Source: a virus. Taken from it: DNA of 26,692 nt. The translations under genes were made by a program, and so were the position numbers. Where the stretch lies: positions 1-26,692 of the IMG/VR virus record IMGVR_UViG_3300031974_004443. One strand, given 5' to 3'. The notes under the pieces are model-generated. The model searched no databases, had not been told where the DNA came from, and saw only the letters and a program-made list of their open reading frames with translations. This document shows, one piece after another, positions 5,700-13,991 of this stretch (positions within the stretch are counted from its first letter, which is position 1; each line of letters begins with the position of its first letter).

Positions 5700-6413
5700 A
5701 TGAACAAGGAAGAACTAAGAGAATTAGTTAAAAAACATTTCAACTTAACTGATGCAGTATCAGAAAATACTGAAGAAGTAGTTAAAGAAGAAATGTCAGA
5801 TGTTGCTTCAGAACAAATCTTTGGTGAAATTTCAACAGCTGATGGAGAACTTACTCTAACTTACGAAGGAGAAGAACTATCTATCGGTTTACCTATCTTT
5901 GTGAAAACAGAAGATGGTAATGTTCCAGCACCGGATGGTGAACACGCTTTGGAAGGAGGTGTATTTATCAAAACCGAAGGTGGAGCAATCGTGGAAATTT
6001 CCGAAGGTGAACTTGAAGCAGAAGAGGAAGAAGAAGTAGTAGCTGAAGAACATGAAGAAAAATTATCTGAAGAAACTACTGAAACTGAATCTGAAGAATC
6101 TGTTGAAGAAAACTTCGAAGAACATGAGGATGAAGTTGTACTTGAAGAAAAAGAAGAAATCGTAGAAGCAATTGCTGAAATCGTTATCCCAATTATTGAG
6201 GAAATGAAGAAAGATATTGAAGAAATGAAATCTAAATTTTCTGAAACCGAATCTAAAGTTCAAGAATTTGCTTTAGCACCTGCAGTGGAAAGAACCAAGG
6301 CAGAAATTAAAAACCGTAATCATTCTAAAATTGATACTTCTTACAATCCTATCAATGATGATAAGAAAAGACAATTTGAGAGATTACTTAAAATTAGAAA
6401 CAAAAACAAATAG
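5700..6413 (+). CDS. Head scaffolding protein
   Basis: This 237-aa acidic protein lies between the prohead protease and the major capsid protein, the standard place for the scaffold. Residues 40-105 form a small beta module with PAPDGEHALEGG, akin to the C-terminal LPDGTYEL module of the protease next door. This suggests a shared binding surface or a protease-recognition unit. Residues about 105-155 are an extreme Glu-rich run, followed by a coiled-coil helix (about 155-195) and a basic C-terminal tail (KKRQFERLLKIRNKNK). Acidic coiled coils with a basic C-terminal capsid-binding helix are typical of scaffolds. It has a clear SD and ends in TAG only 11 bases before the capsid start. Confidence 0.75.
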   Translation: MNKEELRELVKKHFNLTDAVSENTEEVVKEEMSDVASEQIFGEISTADGELTLTYEGEELSIGLPIFVKTEDGNVPAPDGEHALEGGVFIKTEGGAIVEISEGELEAEEEEEVVAEEHEEKLSEETTETESEESVEENFEEHEDEVVLEEKEEIVEAIAEIVIPIIEEMKKDIEEMKSKFSETESKVQEFALAPAVERTKAEIKNRNHSKIDTSYNPINDDKKRQFERLLKIRNKNK

Positions 6414-6416
6414 GAG
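6412..6416 (+). promoter_or_regulatory. Shine-Dalgarno of the capsid gene
   Basis: AGGAG overlaps the TAG stop of the scaffold gene and lies 8 bases before the ATG at 6425. Overlap of SD and upstream stop may couple the two genes. Confidence 0.75.
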
Positions 6417-6424
6417 AATTAATC

Positions 6425-7339
6425 ATGGCAGGATTTAATGTATCTGCATTAGCAGATTTTAACAATGAGTTGGCTGGAGAATTCTTAGTAAAATCAGTAA
6501 TCGCTGGTTCAACTGCAGAATATGTAACAGTCAAAGAGGGGATTAAATATAAAGAACCTCTAAACCTACAAGAAGTAGACCTTGTAGTACAAGATGGGTT
6601 TGGTTGTGTTACAACTGAATCTGGTTCAGCGATATACACTCAAAGAGATTTGGAAGTATGTCAAAGAAGTTCACACGATGGATTATGTTTAAGAGATTTA
6701 GACAAGAAGTACATCGGTTTATTAGGACCTGAAGGTTCTTACCCAGAAACTTACGCTTTTGCTGAAGAATATGCATCTCAATTAGTTGCAAACTTCCAAA
6801 AGAAAAATGACCAATTTATCTGGACAGCATCAACTGGTTCAGGAGATTGTATTTCTGGTCTTAACACAATTTTAACAAGTGGTTCAGCTGCAACTTATGT
6901 AAGTTCATCAGCTCCTACATCTGATAACATCTTAGATATTATCGATGAGCAGTTAGAGAACTTAGCAGTAGATGTACAAGATAGAGATGACTTGACAGTA
7001 TTTATGTCAGTTGCTAACTTTAGAAAGTATATCGTTGGTTTAAGAAAAGCTAACAACTACTTCTATGACCCTAACACAGTAGAAAACAGAGGTTCATTAC
7101 TTTCAGCAATACACCCATTCGCTAACCTTAGAGTTGTAGGTACTGTTGGATTACAAGGTACAAATAGAATTGTCACTGGTCCAGCTAGACACATCGTAAT
7201 CGGTACTGACTTAGTATCAGATTTAGATAACTTCCAATTATGGTATGATATCAACGATGATAAGTTAAAGCATAGAATTGTAACTAAATTAGGTGTTCAA
7301 GTTGCTTATCCAGAGTTCTGGGTAACTAACAACCTGTAA
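6425..7339 (+). CDS. Major capsid protein (HK97-like fold)
   Basis: This 304-aa protein should form the icosahedral shell. It lies directly after protease and scaffold and resembles Bacteroidetes phage capsid proteins: an N-terminal helix (FNNELAGEFLVKSV), an IYTQRDLEVCQRSSHDGLCLRDL stretch with three Cys (about 71-92), a long helix before FIWTASTGSGD (about 120-143) and a C-terminal strand region ending GVQVAYPEFWV. The spread of Cys residues could allow disulfides or be chance. No delta-domain or long N-terminal arm for scaffold is fused to it, consistent with the separate scaffold. It has a strong SD and a regular, expression-friendly codon choice. The fold call is from family likeness, not structure. 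Confidence 0.85.
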   Translation: MAGFNVSALADFNNELAGEFLVKSVIAGSTAEYVTVKEGIKYKEPLNLQEVDLVVQDGFGCVTTESGSAIYTQRDLEVCQRSSHDGLCLRDLDKKYIGLLGPEGSYPETYAFAEEYASQLVANFQKKNDQFIWTASTGSGDCISGLNTILTSGSAATYVSSSAPTSDNILDIIDEQLENLAVDVQDRDDLTVFMSVANFRKYIVGLRKANNYFYDPNTVENRGSLLSAIHPFANLRVVGTVGLQGTNRIVTGPARHIVIGTDLVSDLDNFQLWYDINDDKLKHRIVTKLGVQVAYPEFWVTNNL

Positions 7340-7350
7340 TCATTAACTAA

Positions 7351-7356
7351 AGGAGG
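7351..7356 (+). promoter_or_regulatory. Consensus Shine-Dalgarno of the tail tube gene
   Basis: AGGAGG lies 7 bases before the ATG at 7364. It is the fullest SD in the window and a full match to the bacterial consensus. Confidence 0.85.
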
Positions 7357-7363
7357 ATAAATT

Positions 7364-7900
7364 ATGGCATGTGATATTACAAGTGGATTTGCTCTCGGAT
7401 GTAGAGATAATCTTGGCGGAATCAAAGCATTATACATCCTCTCTGGCTCTGTAGCTGGAATTACTGAAACTTCAAATGAGATTTCAGATATTTCTGGTAG
7501 TGGAGTATTTTATCAGTTTGATTTACAAAGAGGAACATCCGATTTCACAGAAACAATCAATGGTTCAACTGAAAATCAAACAGTCTTTTATGAGGCTACG
7601 GTAAATGCCGCGTTCGCTAAGATGCAAACTTCTACAAGAAACCAAATTAAGATTTTAGCTCAAAATCCAGATTTAAAGTTAGTTGTTGAAACAAACAACG
7701 ATACTTCTGGTGAGAAATTCTTCTATGTTGGTAGAGTGTACGGAGCTGCATTAAACGCAGGACAAGGTCAGTCAGGAACTGCTTTAGGTGATGCTAACGG
7801 ATATACCTTAACATTCACTGCTCAAGAGCCATCACCAGCTGATGTAATCACTGGTACAACTCTTAGTAGTGCTTTAACAGGAATAACTGTTTCACAATAA
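7364..7900 (+). CDS. Major tail tube protein
   Basis: This 178-aa beta-rich protein follows the capsid gene and begins MACDITSGFALGCRDNLGG, a Cys-bearing opening I associate with tube proteins of Bacteroidetes phages. The later blocks FYQFDLQRGTSDFTET, ENQTVFYEATVN and NGYTLTFTAQE fit the same family, and the Gly-Lys-Ala-Leu-Tyr start of the first strand is typical. It would polymerise into the tail tube around the tape measure protein. The strongest SD in the window and the strong terminator just after it point to high, separately ended expression, as expected for a protein needed in hundreds of copies. A head decoration protein is a less likely alternative. Confidence 0.7.
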   Translation: MACDITSGFALGCRDNLGGIKALYILSGSVAGITETSNEISDISGSGVFYQFDLQRGTSDFTETINGSTENQTVFYEATVNAAFAKMQTSTRNQIKILAQNPDLKLVVETNNDTSGEKFFYVGRVYGAALNAGQGQSGTALGDANGYTLTFTAQEPSPADVITGTTLSSALTGITVSQ

Positions 7901-7913
7901 GTGATTAAAGATT

Positions 7914-7950
7914 GAGTGGAAGGGAGAAATCTCTTCCACTTTTATCTTTT
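7914..7950 (+). terminator. Strong intrinsic terminator after the tail tube gene
   Basis: An 11-bp stem, AGTGGAAGGGA (7915-7925) with TCTCTTCCACT (7930-7940) including one G-T wobble, closes on a GAAA tetraloop (7926-7929). It is followed by TTTATCTTTTTT. It ends the block that runs from the protease or earlier. The next gene starts at 7970. Confidence 0.92.
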
Positions 7951-7951
7951 T

Positions 7952-7959
7952 TATATAAT
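7952..7959 (+). promoter_or_regulatory. TATATAAT box after the terminator
   Basis: TATATAAT directly follows the terminator T-tract and ends 10 bases before the ATG at 7970. Because the terminator should cut off upstream transcripts, a promoter near here is expected, which makes this copy the most credible of the set. The same octamer is at 3786-3793. Confidence 0.35.
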
Positions 7960-7969
7960 AAGGTAGAGT

Positions 7970-8452
7970 ATGCAAACAGTACAAGAAAATAGTAGAAATG
8001 AATTAGTATGGCCTTATGATGTTGTTGCGTGGGTAAACCCACCATCAGGTTCAAGGTCTAATTTTATATTTGCATACGAATCACTTGCAAACGATAGTAC
8101 CAAAGGTGTATTCGCAACTGCAAGTTTAGATTTAAACAATGGTAGATGGAGAAGAACTCCAATTACTCTTGTAACAGGCTCTACAACCAATCTTGGTGAG
8201 ATGTATGTAAAAGCTGGTACAACTTATGAAGTAGAGTTTAGATATGGTATAAAACCATTTTATATATGGAAAGAAGCAAGTTCTAATTGGACAGATACAG
8301 AAGGAACTTGGAGTAACCCATACACAGCTAATGATAGAAACTCAGTATTACAAGCAAGTGATAGAATGTTTGTATCAGGTTCAGTTTCACCAGAACAAAA
8401 ACTATATATAACATCTAATGAAGATGCTAAGTTTACAATTTATCAAGGGTAA
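7970..8452 (+). CDS. Beta-rich virion protein of unknown role, 160 aa
   Basis: I do not recognise the family. The protein is rich in Ser, Thr, Asn and aromatic residues with alternating strands (FIFAYESL, GVFATASLDL, TYEVEFRYG, KFTIYQG). It has no signal peptide, coiled coil or membrane segment, which fits a jelly-roll or Ig-like fold. The position between tube and portal genes suggests a head decoration protein or minor virion protein. It is the first gene after a strong terminator and so probably starts a new transcript. The upstream AAGGTAGAG is only a partial SD. The portal start follows its stop after 2 bases. The ATG is the first in frame after the gap. Confidence 0.65.
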   Translation: MQTVQENSRNELVWPYDVVAWVNPPSGSRSNFIFAYESLANDSTKGVFATASLDLNNGRWRRTPITLVTGSTTNLGEMYVKAGTTYEVEFRYGIKPFYIWKEASSNWTDTEGTWSNPYTANDRNSVLQASDRMFVSGSVSPEQKLYITSNEDAKFTIYQG

Positions 8453-8454
8453 GA

Positions 8455-9681
8455 ATGGAAAAGAAATTAAACAAACATAAATTAACCATCATTCCAAAAT
8501 ATGGTGAATACTATTATCCTACATCTAAAGTATTTGAAGATGATAAGGGAAAAGTAGTTTATTATGGTGAAGGAAATGAGTTTCCACAATATGTGATTGA
8601 ATTATTTAATAAATCATCAATCAATGGAACTGCAATCATCGCTAAAAGAGATGGAATTATTGGAGATGGTTTAACAACAGAAGATGAATCAATATTAGAA
8701 TATGCAAACAAAGAAGGAGAATCATGGAATGATATCTTCAAGAAAGTTGCTTTAGATAGAGCATTATTTGGTGGGTTTGCATTAGAAGTAATCTGGTCAA
8801 ACGATAGAACAAAGATTGCAGAAGTATATCATGTTGATTTCTCGTATCTAAGAGCACATAAGATGAATGAACGAGGAATTATACCTGGTTACTATATTTC
8901 ATCAGAATTTCAAAACAGAGGTAGGTTAAGAGTTAATCCAGATGATTTAACTTATGTTCCAAGATTTAATAAATTGGATAGAACCTCACCTTCACAAATT
9001 ATATATGTAGGAGATTACAGACCAGGTATGAGATATTATCCCTTACCCGATTATCATGCTGGTTTAAATATTATTGCATTAGATGCAGAGATAGATAATT
9101 TCCACAAAAACAATATTAAAAATGGATTAGCTCCATCTTTATCAATTACTACATTTACAAATGCAGATAATGAAGAAAGAGGAATAATCGAACAACAATT
9201 AAGAGATGCTTATGCAGGAAGTGATAATGCTGGTTCTCTTATTTATATGGATGTTGCAAACAAAGAAGAAGCACCGGTTATCACACCAATACCTCAGAAT
9301 GGAGCAGATGGGTATTATACTACTGTTAATGATATGGTTGTACAAAAGATACTTACTGCACATAGAATCACTTCTCCAATGATTTTAGGTATTAAAACAG
9401 AAGGTCAATTAGGTGGTAGAACTGAGATGTTAGAAGCTTATGCACATTTCCAAAAAACAGTAATCGAACCAATGCAATCTGACATATTGTCAGTATTTGA
9501 AGATATATTTAAAGTAAATGGATTAGATGTTACTTTAGGTGTAGAAACTACAAGAATATTTGAAGATGGTGAAGAAACAGAAGTAGTAACTTCAATCGAT
9601 GCAGAAAGTGGTGAAGATAATGAATTAGAAGAAAACATTGTAAATGTACAAGAAGAACCTAAAAACGAAGGAGTAATATAA
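8455..9681 (+). CDS. Portal protein
   Basis: This 408-aa protein should form the 12-fold ring at the DNA-entry vertex. Family signs include the opening VFEDDKGKVVYYGEGNEFPQYV, a helical wing with NGTAIIAKRDGIIGDGL (about 57-74), the central WNDIFKKVALDRALFGGFAL (about 91-110), and the conserved helix block with AHRITSPMILGI and GRTEMLEAYAHFQKTVIEP (about 302-340). The portal opening motif of Bacteroidetes phages is present. The C-terminal 45 residues are acidic and probably disordered. AAGGG 5 bases before the ATG is a partial SD. Its TAA overlaps the next ATG as TAATG, so portal and connector are probably coupled. The order is unusual in that the portal follows the capsid and tube genes. Confidence 0.88.
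   Translation: MEKKLNKHKLTIIPKYGEYYYPTSKVFEDDKGKVVYYGEGNEFPQYVIELFNKSSINGTAIIAKRDGIIGDGLTTEDESILEYANKEGESWNDIFKKVALDRALFGGFALEVIWSNDRTKIAEVYHVDFSYLRAHKMNERGIIPGYYISSEFQNRGRLRVNPDDLTYVPRFNKLDRTSPSQIIYVGDYRPGMRYYPLPDYHAGLNIIALDAEIDNFHKNNIKNGLAPSLSITTFTNADNEERGIIEQQLRDAYAGSDNAGSLIYMDVANKEEAPVITPIPQNGADGYYTTVNDMVVQKILTAHRITSPMILGIKTEGQLGGRTEMLEAYAHFQKTVIEPMQSDILSVFEDIFKVNGLDVTLGVETTRIFEDGEETEVVTSIDAESGEDNELEENIVNVQEEPKNEGVI
9668..9673 (+). promoter_or_regulatory. Shine-Dalgarno of the connector gene
   Basis: AAGGAG inside the last portal codons lies 7 bases before the ATG at 9681. It supports coupled re-initiation at TAATG. Confidence 0.75.
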
Positions 9682-10262
9682 TGGAAAATACCCTATTAAT
9701 TTCAGAAGCTAAGTTAAAAGCTTTTACAGATATAAACAATAACCTTGATGTGGATTTAATCAAATCTACAATCAGAGAGGCACAGATTGTTCATATCACT
9801 CGTCTTTTAGGTACAAAATTATACGATAAGATTTTATCAGATGTAGATAGTAATTCATTAAGTGGTAATTATAAAACACTTGTTGATGATTATGTGCAAG
9901 ATGCACTTATATACTGGTCTTACTATGAATCATTAGAATCAATTTATTTAAGACCAAGAAATAATGGTTTATTACAACCACAAGGAGGTGAGAACTCACT
10001 TTCTGTGGATATGTTGATTTATGATAAGAAAAGACAATCTGTTAAAAATAAAGCAGAATACTTTTCAGAAAGATTGGTAGATTATTTATGTTTTAATAAT
10101 GATTTATTCCCTGAGTATGGAACAGAAACAAACGATGATATTTATCCAGATGCAGGAATACAATTTAAATCTCCAATCGTATTTAGAAAAACAATTAGAG
10201 ATAATATTGAACAAATGGGTATAAAAGTTGTAAATTCACGATACAAGTATTTACCACAATAA
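9681..10262 (+). CDS. Head-tail connector-like protein
   Basis: This 193-aa, mostly helical protein sits right after the portal gene and overlaps it as TAATG. Its pattern (LISEAKLKAFTDINNNLDVDL, then IREAQIVHITRLLGTKLYDKIL, then a long YVQDALIYWSYYESL helix) matches a family common beside portals in Bacteroidetes phages. I regard it as the adaptor that docks under the portal ring, similar in role to HK97 gp6. The C-terminal 35 residues contain a possible extended arm. A strong SD implies good expression, although only about 12 copies per virion would be needed. The exact ring position (adaptor or stopper) is inference. Confidence 0.7.
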   Translation: MENTLLISEAKLKAFTDINNNLDVDLIKSTIREAQIVHITRLLGTKLYDKILSDVDSNSLSGNYKTLVDDYVQDALIYWSYYESLESIYLRPRNNGLLQPQGGENSLSVDMLIYDKKRQSVKNKAEYFSERLVDYLCFNNDLFPEYGTETNDDIYPDAGIQFKSPIVFRKTIRDNIEQMGIKVVNSRYKYLPQ

Positions 10263-10267
10263 GAGGA
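10262..10267 (+). promoter_or_regulatory. Probable Shine-Dalgarno of the fibre gene
   Basis: AGAGGA lies about 10 bases before the ATG at 10278. The complementarity is moderate and the spacing rather long. It overlaps the connector stop codon. Confidence 0.5.
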
Positions 10268-10277
10268 TTAAAATAAT

Positions 10278-12638
10278 ATGGCAAATTATAATTTAACAAA
10301 CCAACCAATATCAGCATCATTTCAACAATTGTTGCAAAAGAATGATTCTGATTATTTAGTAGATGGAACTGGTTCTTTAATAGAAAGTTTAAAAGTAACT
10401 GGCTCAATATCAGCATCCACTTATTATGGAGATGGTAGTAACTTAACAAATATCACAGCAAGTGCAGTAGATACAGGTTCTTTACTTATAACAGCATCAA
10501 GTGATTTTAGTGAAATTACATTTACAAAAGGTAATGGAGATACATTCTTAGTAGATAGTACACCAAGACAAGTTGTAGAACTTGTTAAAAACAAAAATGG
10601 TTTCATGGCCAAAGGTACACCTGTATATGTGAGTGGTTCAACAGGTAATGAACTTCATGTATATGCAGCATCAGCATCAAGAGCTGATAGGATGCCAGCT
10701 ACCTTTGTACTTGAACAAGATTTAAACTTTGATGAATCAGGTACAGCTATATTAAGTGGATTTATCAATGGTGTTGATACTTCTGCATTTGGTGAAGGAG
10801 ATAATGTATATGTAGGAGTAGATGGTGGATATACAAATGTAAAACCAACAGGTTCAGCAAACTTTATTCAAAAATTAGGTAATGTAGTTAAATCTGATGT
10901 AAATGGTAGTGGAGTTATTAGTGGAGCTGGTAGAAGTAATGATTTACCTAATATCCAAGAAGGATATACATGGGTAGGAGATTCTAATGGAGTACCACAA
11001 GCAGTAACAACAGGTTCTTTATTAATAGATACTGGTTCATTTGCTAAACTAATTGGTAATAATGAATTTAATGGAAACAACAACTTCTCAGGTAGTTTCT
11101 TTGCATCAGGTTCAGCAACATTATTTAATCCTGTACCAGGTGCATTTAATTTAGAACAAACTTTAGGATACGCTTCACATACCAAAGATAATAAACCAGA
11201 TACTTATTCAACTAACTTTATCGGTATGATGAATTACTCTGGTGTTGGTAACAGATACGATAAAGCTCTTACAATGTTCCAATATGATTCTCCATCATTT
11301 AATTATGGTGGTATTCAGTTCAATGCTGGTTATGAGATTGGTAACTTCTTACAAACAGTATCAGGTTCAATAGGTACAAATAGAATAGAAACTAAACCTG
11401 ATGGTAATACTTTACTAAGACAGTATGCACAAGAAATAAACATTGGTACAGCAAACACCGATGCTATTACCATTGGTAATGCTGGTTCAACTACTGCTGT
11501 TAATATTGGAGCAGCAACTCAAGTATCAGTTGGAGGAGGTTCATTTGTAATGAATGCACCAGTAACTGCATCTTCAAATTTAAAAGTAGATGGAAACTTT
11601 ACTTCTTCACTTCAAGAAGGATATGTATGGGTTGGAGATAGTTCAGGTACAACAACATTAGTTACTACATCATCTTTAGCAAGTGGTGGATTACCTTCTG
11701 GTGTAGTTAGTGGTTCTGACCAGTTAACAGGTTCATATGATTTAAGATATGCACAACTTGATGGAGTTAACTTCTTTAGTGGACCAAACAACATATTCAC
11801 AGGTAGTGTATTAGTATCTGGCTCAGGTCAGTTCATAAACCCTATACCAGGTGCATTTAGTTTCGATAGAGCAATTGATTATGGAACTGTACCTAAAGGT
11901 AATGTACCTTATTCGTATGGGTTAGGATTTACGGGTATGTTAAACTATGGAGGTGCAGGTAACCAATTTGATAATTCTAATGTAATGTTACAAGCTGATT
12001 CATCCGCATTCAATTACTATGGTATGAATTTTTGTGCTGGTTATCAAGTTGGTACTATTATGAAAACCATCTCTGGTTCATTTGCATCAAATAGAGTAGA
12101 AACAAATGCAGATGGTACTACAAGATTTTATGCATATGCTACAGAAATGGAAATTGGTACTGCACTCACCAATAATATTACTATTGGTAATGCAGGTTCA
12201 ACTCAAAATATTACAATTGGTTCTGCAACTCAAACTCTTTTAGGTGGTGGTTCAGTAGTATTAAATGCACCAACAACATTTAATGGTAGTAATATCATTA
12301 GTGGTTCTGTTAAAACAGAAGTTGCTACTACATCAATTACATCTAATACAGCATCGATTGATTTCTCAAATACTTCATTATTTGAATTAACACTTGCAGA
12401 TGGTGTAGATACACATATAGATGCAACGAATGTAGGAACAGGTCAAACAGTTAATGTATTGATTAACCAATCAGGAACATCAGCTGGAACAGTATCATTC
12501 TCACCTAAATTTTATTTCCCAAGTGGTAGTACTTATGTAGCAACTACAACAACAGCAGCACAAGATATAATAACATTGATTACATTTAATAACGAAAATA
12601 ATATCTATGTTTCATCGGTAAATAATATGGTTCAATAA
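10278..12638 (+). CDS. Large tail fibre or appendage protein with internal duplication
   Basis: This 786-aa protein is rich in Gly, Ser, Thr and Asn. The N-terminus has the STYYGDGSNLTNI motif seen in many marine phage fibres. Two copies of a roughly 218-residue unit follow (about 225-440 and 443-660). Each runs from QEGYxWVGDS through NPxPGAF, a GM(M/L)NY(S/G)G block and ITIGNAGST repeats to a GGGSxVxNAP end. The ITIGNAGST stretches resemble trimeric beta-helix or adhesin repeats. The C-terminus (about 675-786) is a beta domain with ADGVDTHIDATN and TGQTVNVLIN, common at the ends of marine phage structural proteins. It probably forms a trimeric external fibre on head or tail. It precedes a second putative adhesin by 1 base. 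Receptor binding is inferred. Confidence 0.7.
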   Translation: MANYNLTNQPISASFQQLLQKNDSDYLVDGTGSLIESLKVTGSISASTYYGDGSNLTNITASAVDTGSLLITASSDFSEITFTKGNGDTFLVDSTPRQVVELVKNKNGFMAKGTPVYVSGSTGNELHVYAASASRADRMPATFVLEQDLNFDESGTAILSGFINGVDTSAFGEGDNVYVGVDGGYTNVKPTGSANFIQKLGNVVKSDVNGSGVISGAGRSNDLPNIQEGYTWVGDSNGVPQAVTTGSLLIDTGSFAKLIGNNEFNGNNNFSGSFFASGSATLFNPVPGAFNLEQTLGYASHTKDNKPDTYSTNFIGMMNYSGVGNRYDKALTMFQYDSPSFNYGGIQFNAGYEIGNFLQTVSGSIGTNRIETKPDGNTLLRQYAQEINIGTANTDAITIGNAGSTTAVNIGAATQVSVGGGSFVMNAPVTASSNLKVDGNFTSSLQEGYVWVGDSSGTTTLVTTSSLASGGLPSGVVSGSDQLTGSYDLRYAQLDGVNFFSGPNNIFTGSVLVSGSGQFINPIPGAFSFDRAIDYGTVPKGNVPYSYGLGFTGMLNYGGAGNQFDNSNVMLQADSSAFNYYGMNFCAGYQVGTIMKTISGSFASNRVETNADGTTRFYAYATEMEIGTALTNNITIGNAGSTQNITIGSATQTLLGGGSVVLNAPTTFNGSNIISGSVKTEVATTSITSNTASIDFSNTSLFELTLADGVDTHIDATNVGTGQTVNVLINQSGTSAGTVSFSPKFYFPSGSTYVATTTTAAQDIITLITFNNENNIYVSSVNNMVQ

Positions 12639-12639
12639 T

Positions 12640-13860
12640 ATGAGAGTACAACCTTTCGCATATGTTAAAACTTTTGAAGAAGCGGTACCAGTAGGACCTA
12701 CATTATTCCCTGAATGGGAACAAACATGGGATGCAACTTTATCTGCTCAATATCTTGATGCATTAGATTCATTAAGTGGTTCAACTTATCAACAAATGTC
12801 AGATATGAATTGGGATATATCTGCATCTTTATTAATTAGCGATACGAATGATTATGAAGCGGCTGTAATTAAAGATAAATGGATTGTTGCAGCTTCATTT
12901 GCTACAAATACATTATTAAAAATTGATACAACTGCTAACTCAGCATCATTACATACTTTAGATGCAGGTGATACTCCTTCATCAAGAATGAGAGGTGGTT
13001 TTGCACCAAGTGGTTCAGATTCTATTTACTTTAGAAATAATAATGGAGAAGTATTACGATTTAATCCTGATAACAACTTTGCAGAACTATTTACTACTTC
13101 ATCTAACATAACAGTTGGACCAAGTGGTGGTACACCAGATTGGAATTGGAAATACTTCGGTTCTCTCAATAGTGGATTTGTTGGTGACCAAAATTATAGT
13201 TTCACAGTAGATGGAAATAATTCAGCATCATTTGATTTCTATGAATATACAGGTTCAGTAAACAGAGCTGCTAATTTCCTTAATCCTGATAATGGTAGAC
13301 CTACTTCGATTGCATATAATTCAAATGAGGCTAATGTTGAATACATTTCATCTTCAAGAGAATATAATTCAACAGGTTCATCTTTAAGTGGAACAAATGA
13401 ATATGAAGCTTGTGAGTTGATGCCATATTATAATAGTGGTGTTAGAGATGGATGGCAAGTTGTTTTAACAAATGTACAAAACGCAGCATTAGAATCACTT
13501 CATTATTATCGTAATGGTAGTACACAAGTTGTACCTGGTAGTGGAAGAGTTGTTAACCCAAAACCAAGAATGGCAACAATAGGACCTAATGGTAGATTCT
13601 ATTATTTTAATAGTGGTTCAGCAAATCTTAGAGAATATGATTTTACTACAAATACTGTAAACGATGTACCAATTAATGGTGCTGTGGTATCTGCTCTTGA
13701 TTTTAATTATAGAATATTTATGGCAAGTAATGGAGCAATGTATTTAATTCCATTCATTAATGGTAATAATGTATATAGAATATCCTTACCTCTAACTGGT
13801 TCAGATGCTGATAACATATATAACCTCACACATTCACCTTTCTATAATAAAGGAAAATAA
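12640..13860 (+). CDS. Beta-propeller-like adhesin or fibre-tip protein
   Basis: This 406-aa protein starts 1 base after the fibre stop and is probably co-translated, with no SD of its own. After an N-terminal region of about 75 residues it shows repeated four-strand-like units: AAVIKDKWIVAASFATNTLLKID, SDSIYFRNNNGEVLRFNPD, NGRFYYFNSGSANLREYDF and NGAMYLIPFINGNNVYRISL. Each has a display or readout strand followed by a turn, as in beta-propellers of the Kelch/NHL type. It may cap the preceding fibre and touch host glycans. There are no catalytic residues I can name, so a depolymerase role is not claimed. The N-terminal part might attach to the fibre. A terminator follows 45 bases after the stop. 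Confidence 0.55.
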   Translation: MRVQPFAYVKTFEEAVPVGPTLFPEWEQTWDATLSAQYLDALDSLSGSTYQQMSDMNWDISASLLISDTNDYEAAVIKDKWIVAASFATNTLLKIDTTANSASLHTLDAGDTPSSRMRGGFAPSGSDSIYFRNNNGEVLRFNPDNNFAELFTTSSNITVGPSGGTPDWNWKYFGSLNSGFVGDQNYSFTVDGNNSASFDFYEYTGSVNRAANFLNPDNGRPTSIAYNSNEANVEYISSSREYNSTGSSLSGTNEYEACELMPYYNSGVRDGWQVVLTNVQNAALESLHYYRNGSTQVVPGSGRVVNPKPRMATIGPNGRFYYFNSGSANLREYDFTTNTVNDVPINGAVVSALDFNYRIFMASNGAMYLIPFINGNNVYRISLPLTGSDADNIYNLTHSPFYNKGK

Positions 13861-13905
13861 AATTTCTTAATATTTATTTATATCAAAGTTTAAGCTATTT
13901 TTACA

Positions 13906-13943
13906 AAAAAGACCTGTTATAGTAAAATATTTCAGGTTTTTTT
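13906..13943 (+). terminator. Intrinsic terminator, possibly bidirectional
   Basis: AAAAAGACCTG (13906-13916) pairs with CAGGTTTTTTT (13933-13943) over 11 positions with one wobble, around a 16-base AT loop. The A-tract on one side and T-tract on the other make it workable from both strands. It ends the fibre block before the sigma-like gene. Confidence 0.85.
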
Positions 13944-13970
13944 ATTGTTTTTTGGTTTGGTTAATACTTA

Positions 13971-13978
13971 TATATAAA
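13971..13978 (+). promoter_or_regulatory. TATATAAA box ahead of the sigma-like gene
   Basis: TATATAAA lies after the terminator and 13 bases before the ATG at 13992. A new promoter is expected here because the terminator isolates the gene. No Bacteroidetes TAnnTTTG element was found in the gap (a GGTTTGG at about 13954 lacks the TA). Confidence 0.35.
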
Positions 13979-13991
13979 GGAAACATATATT

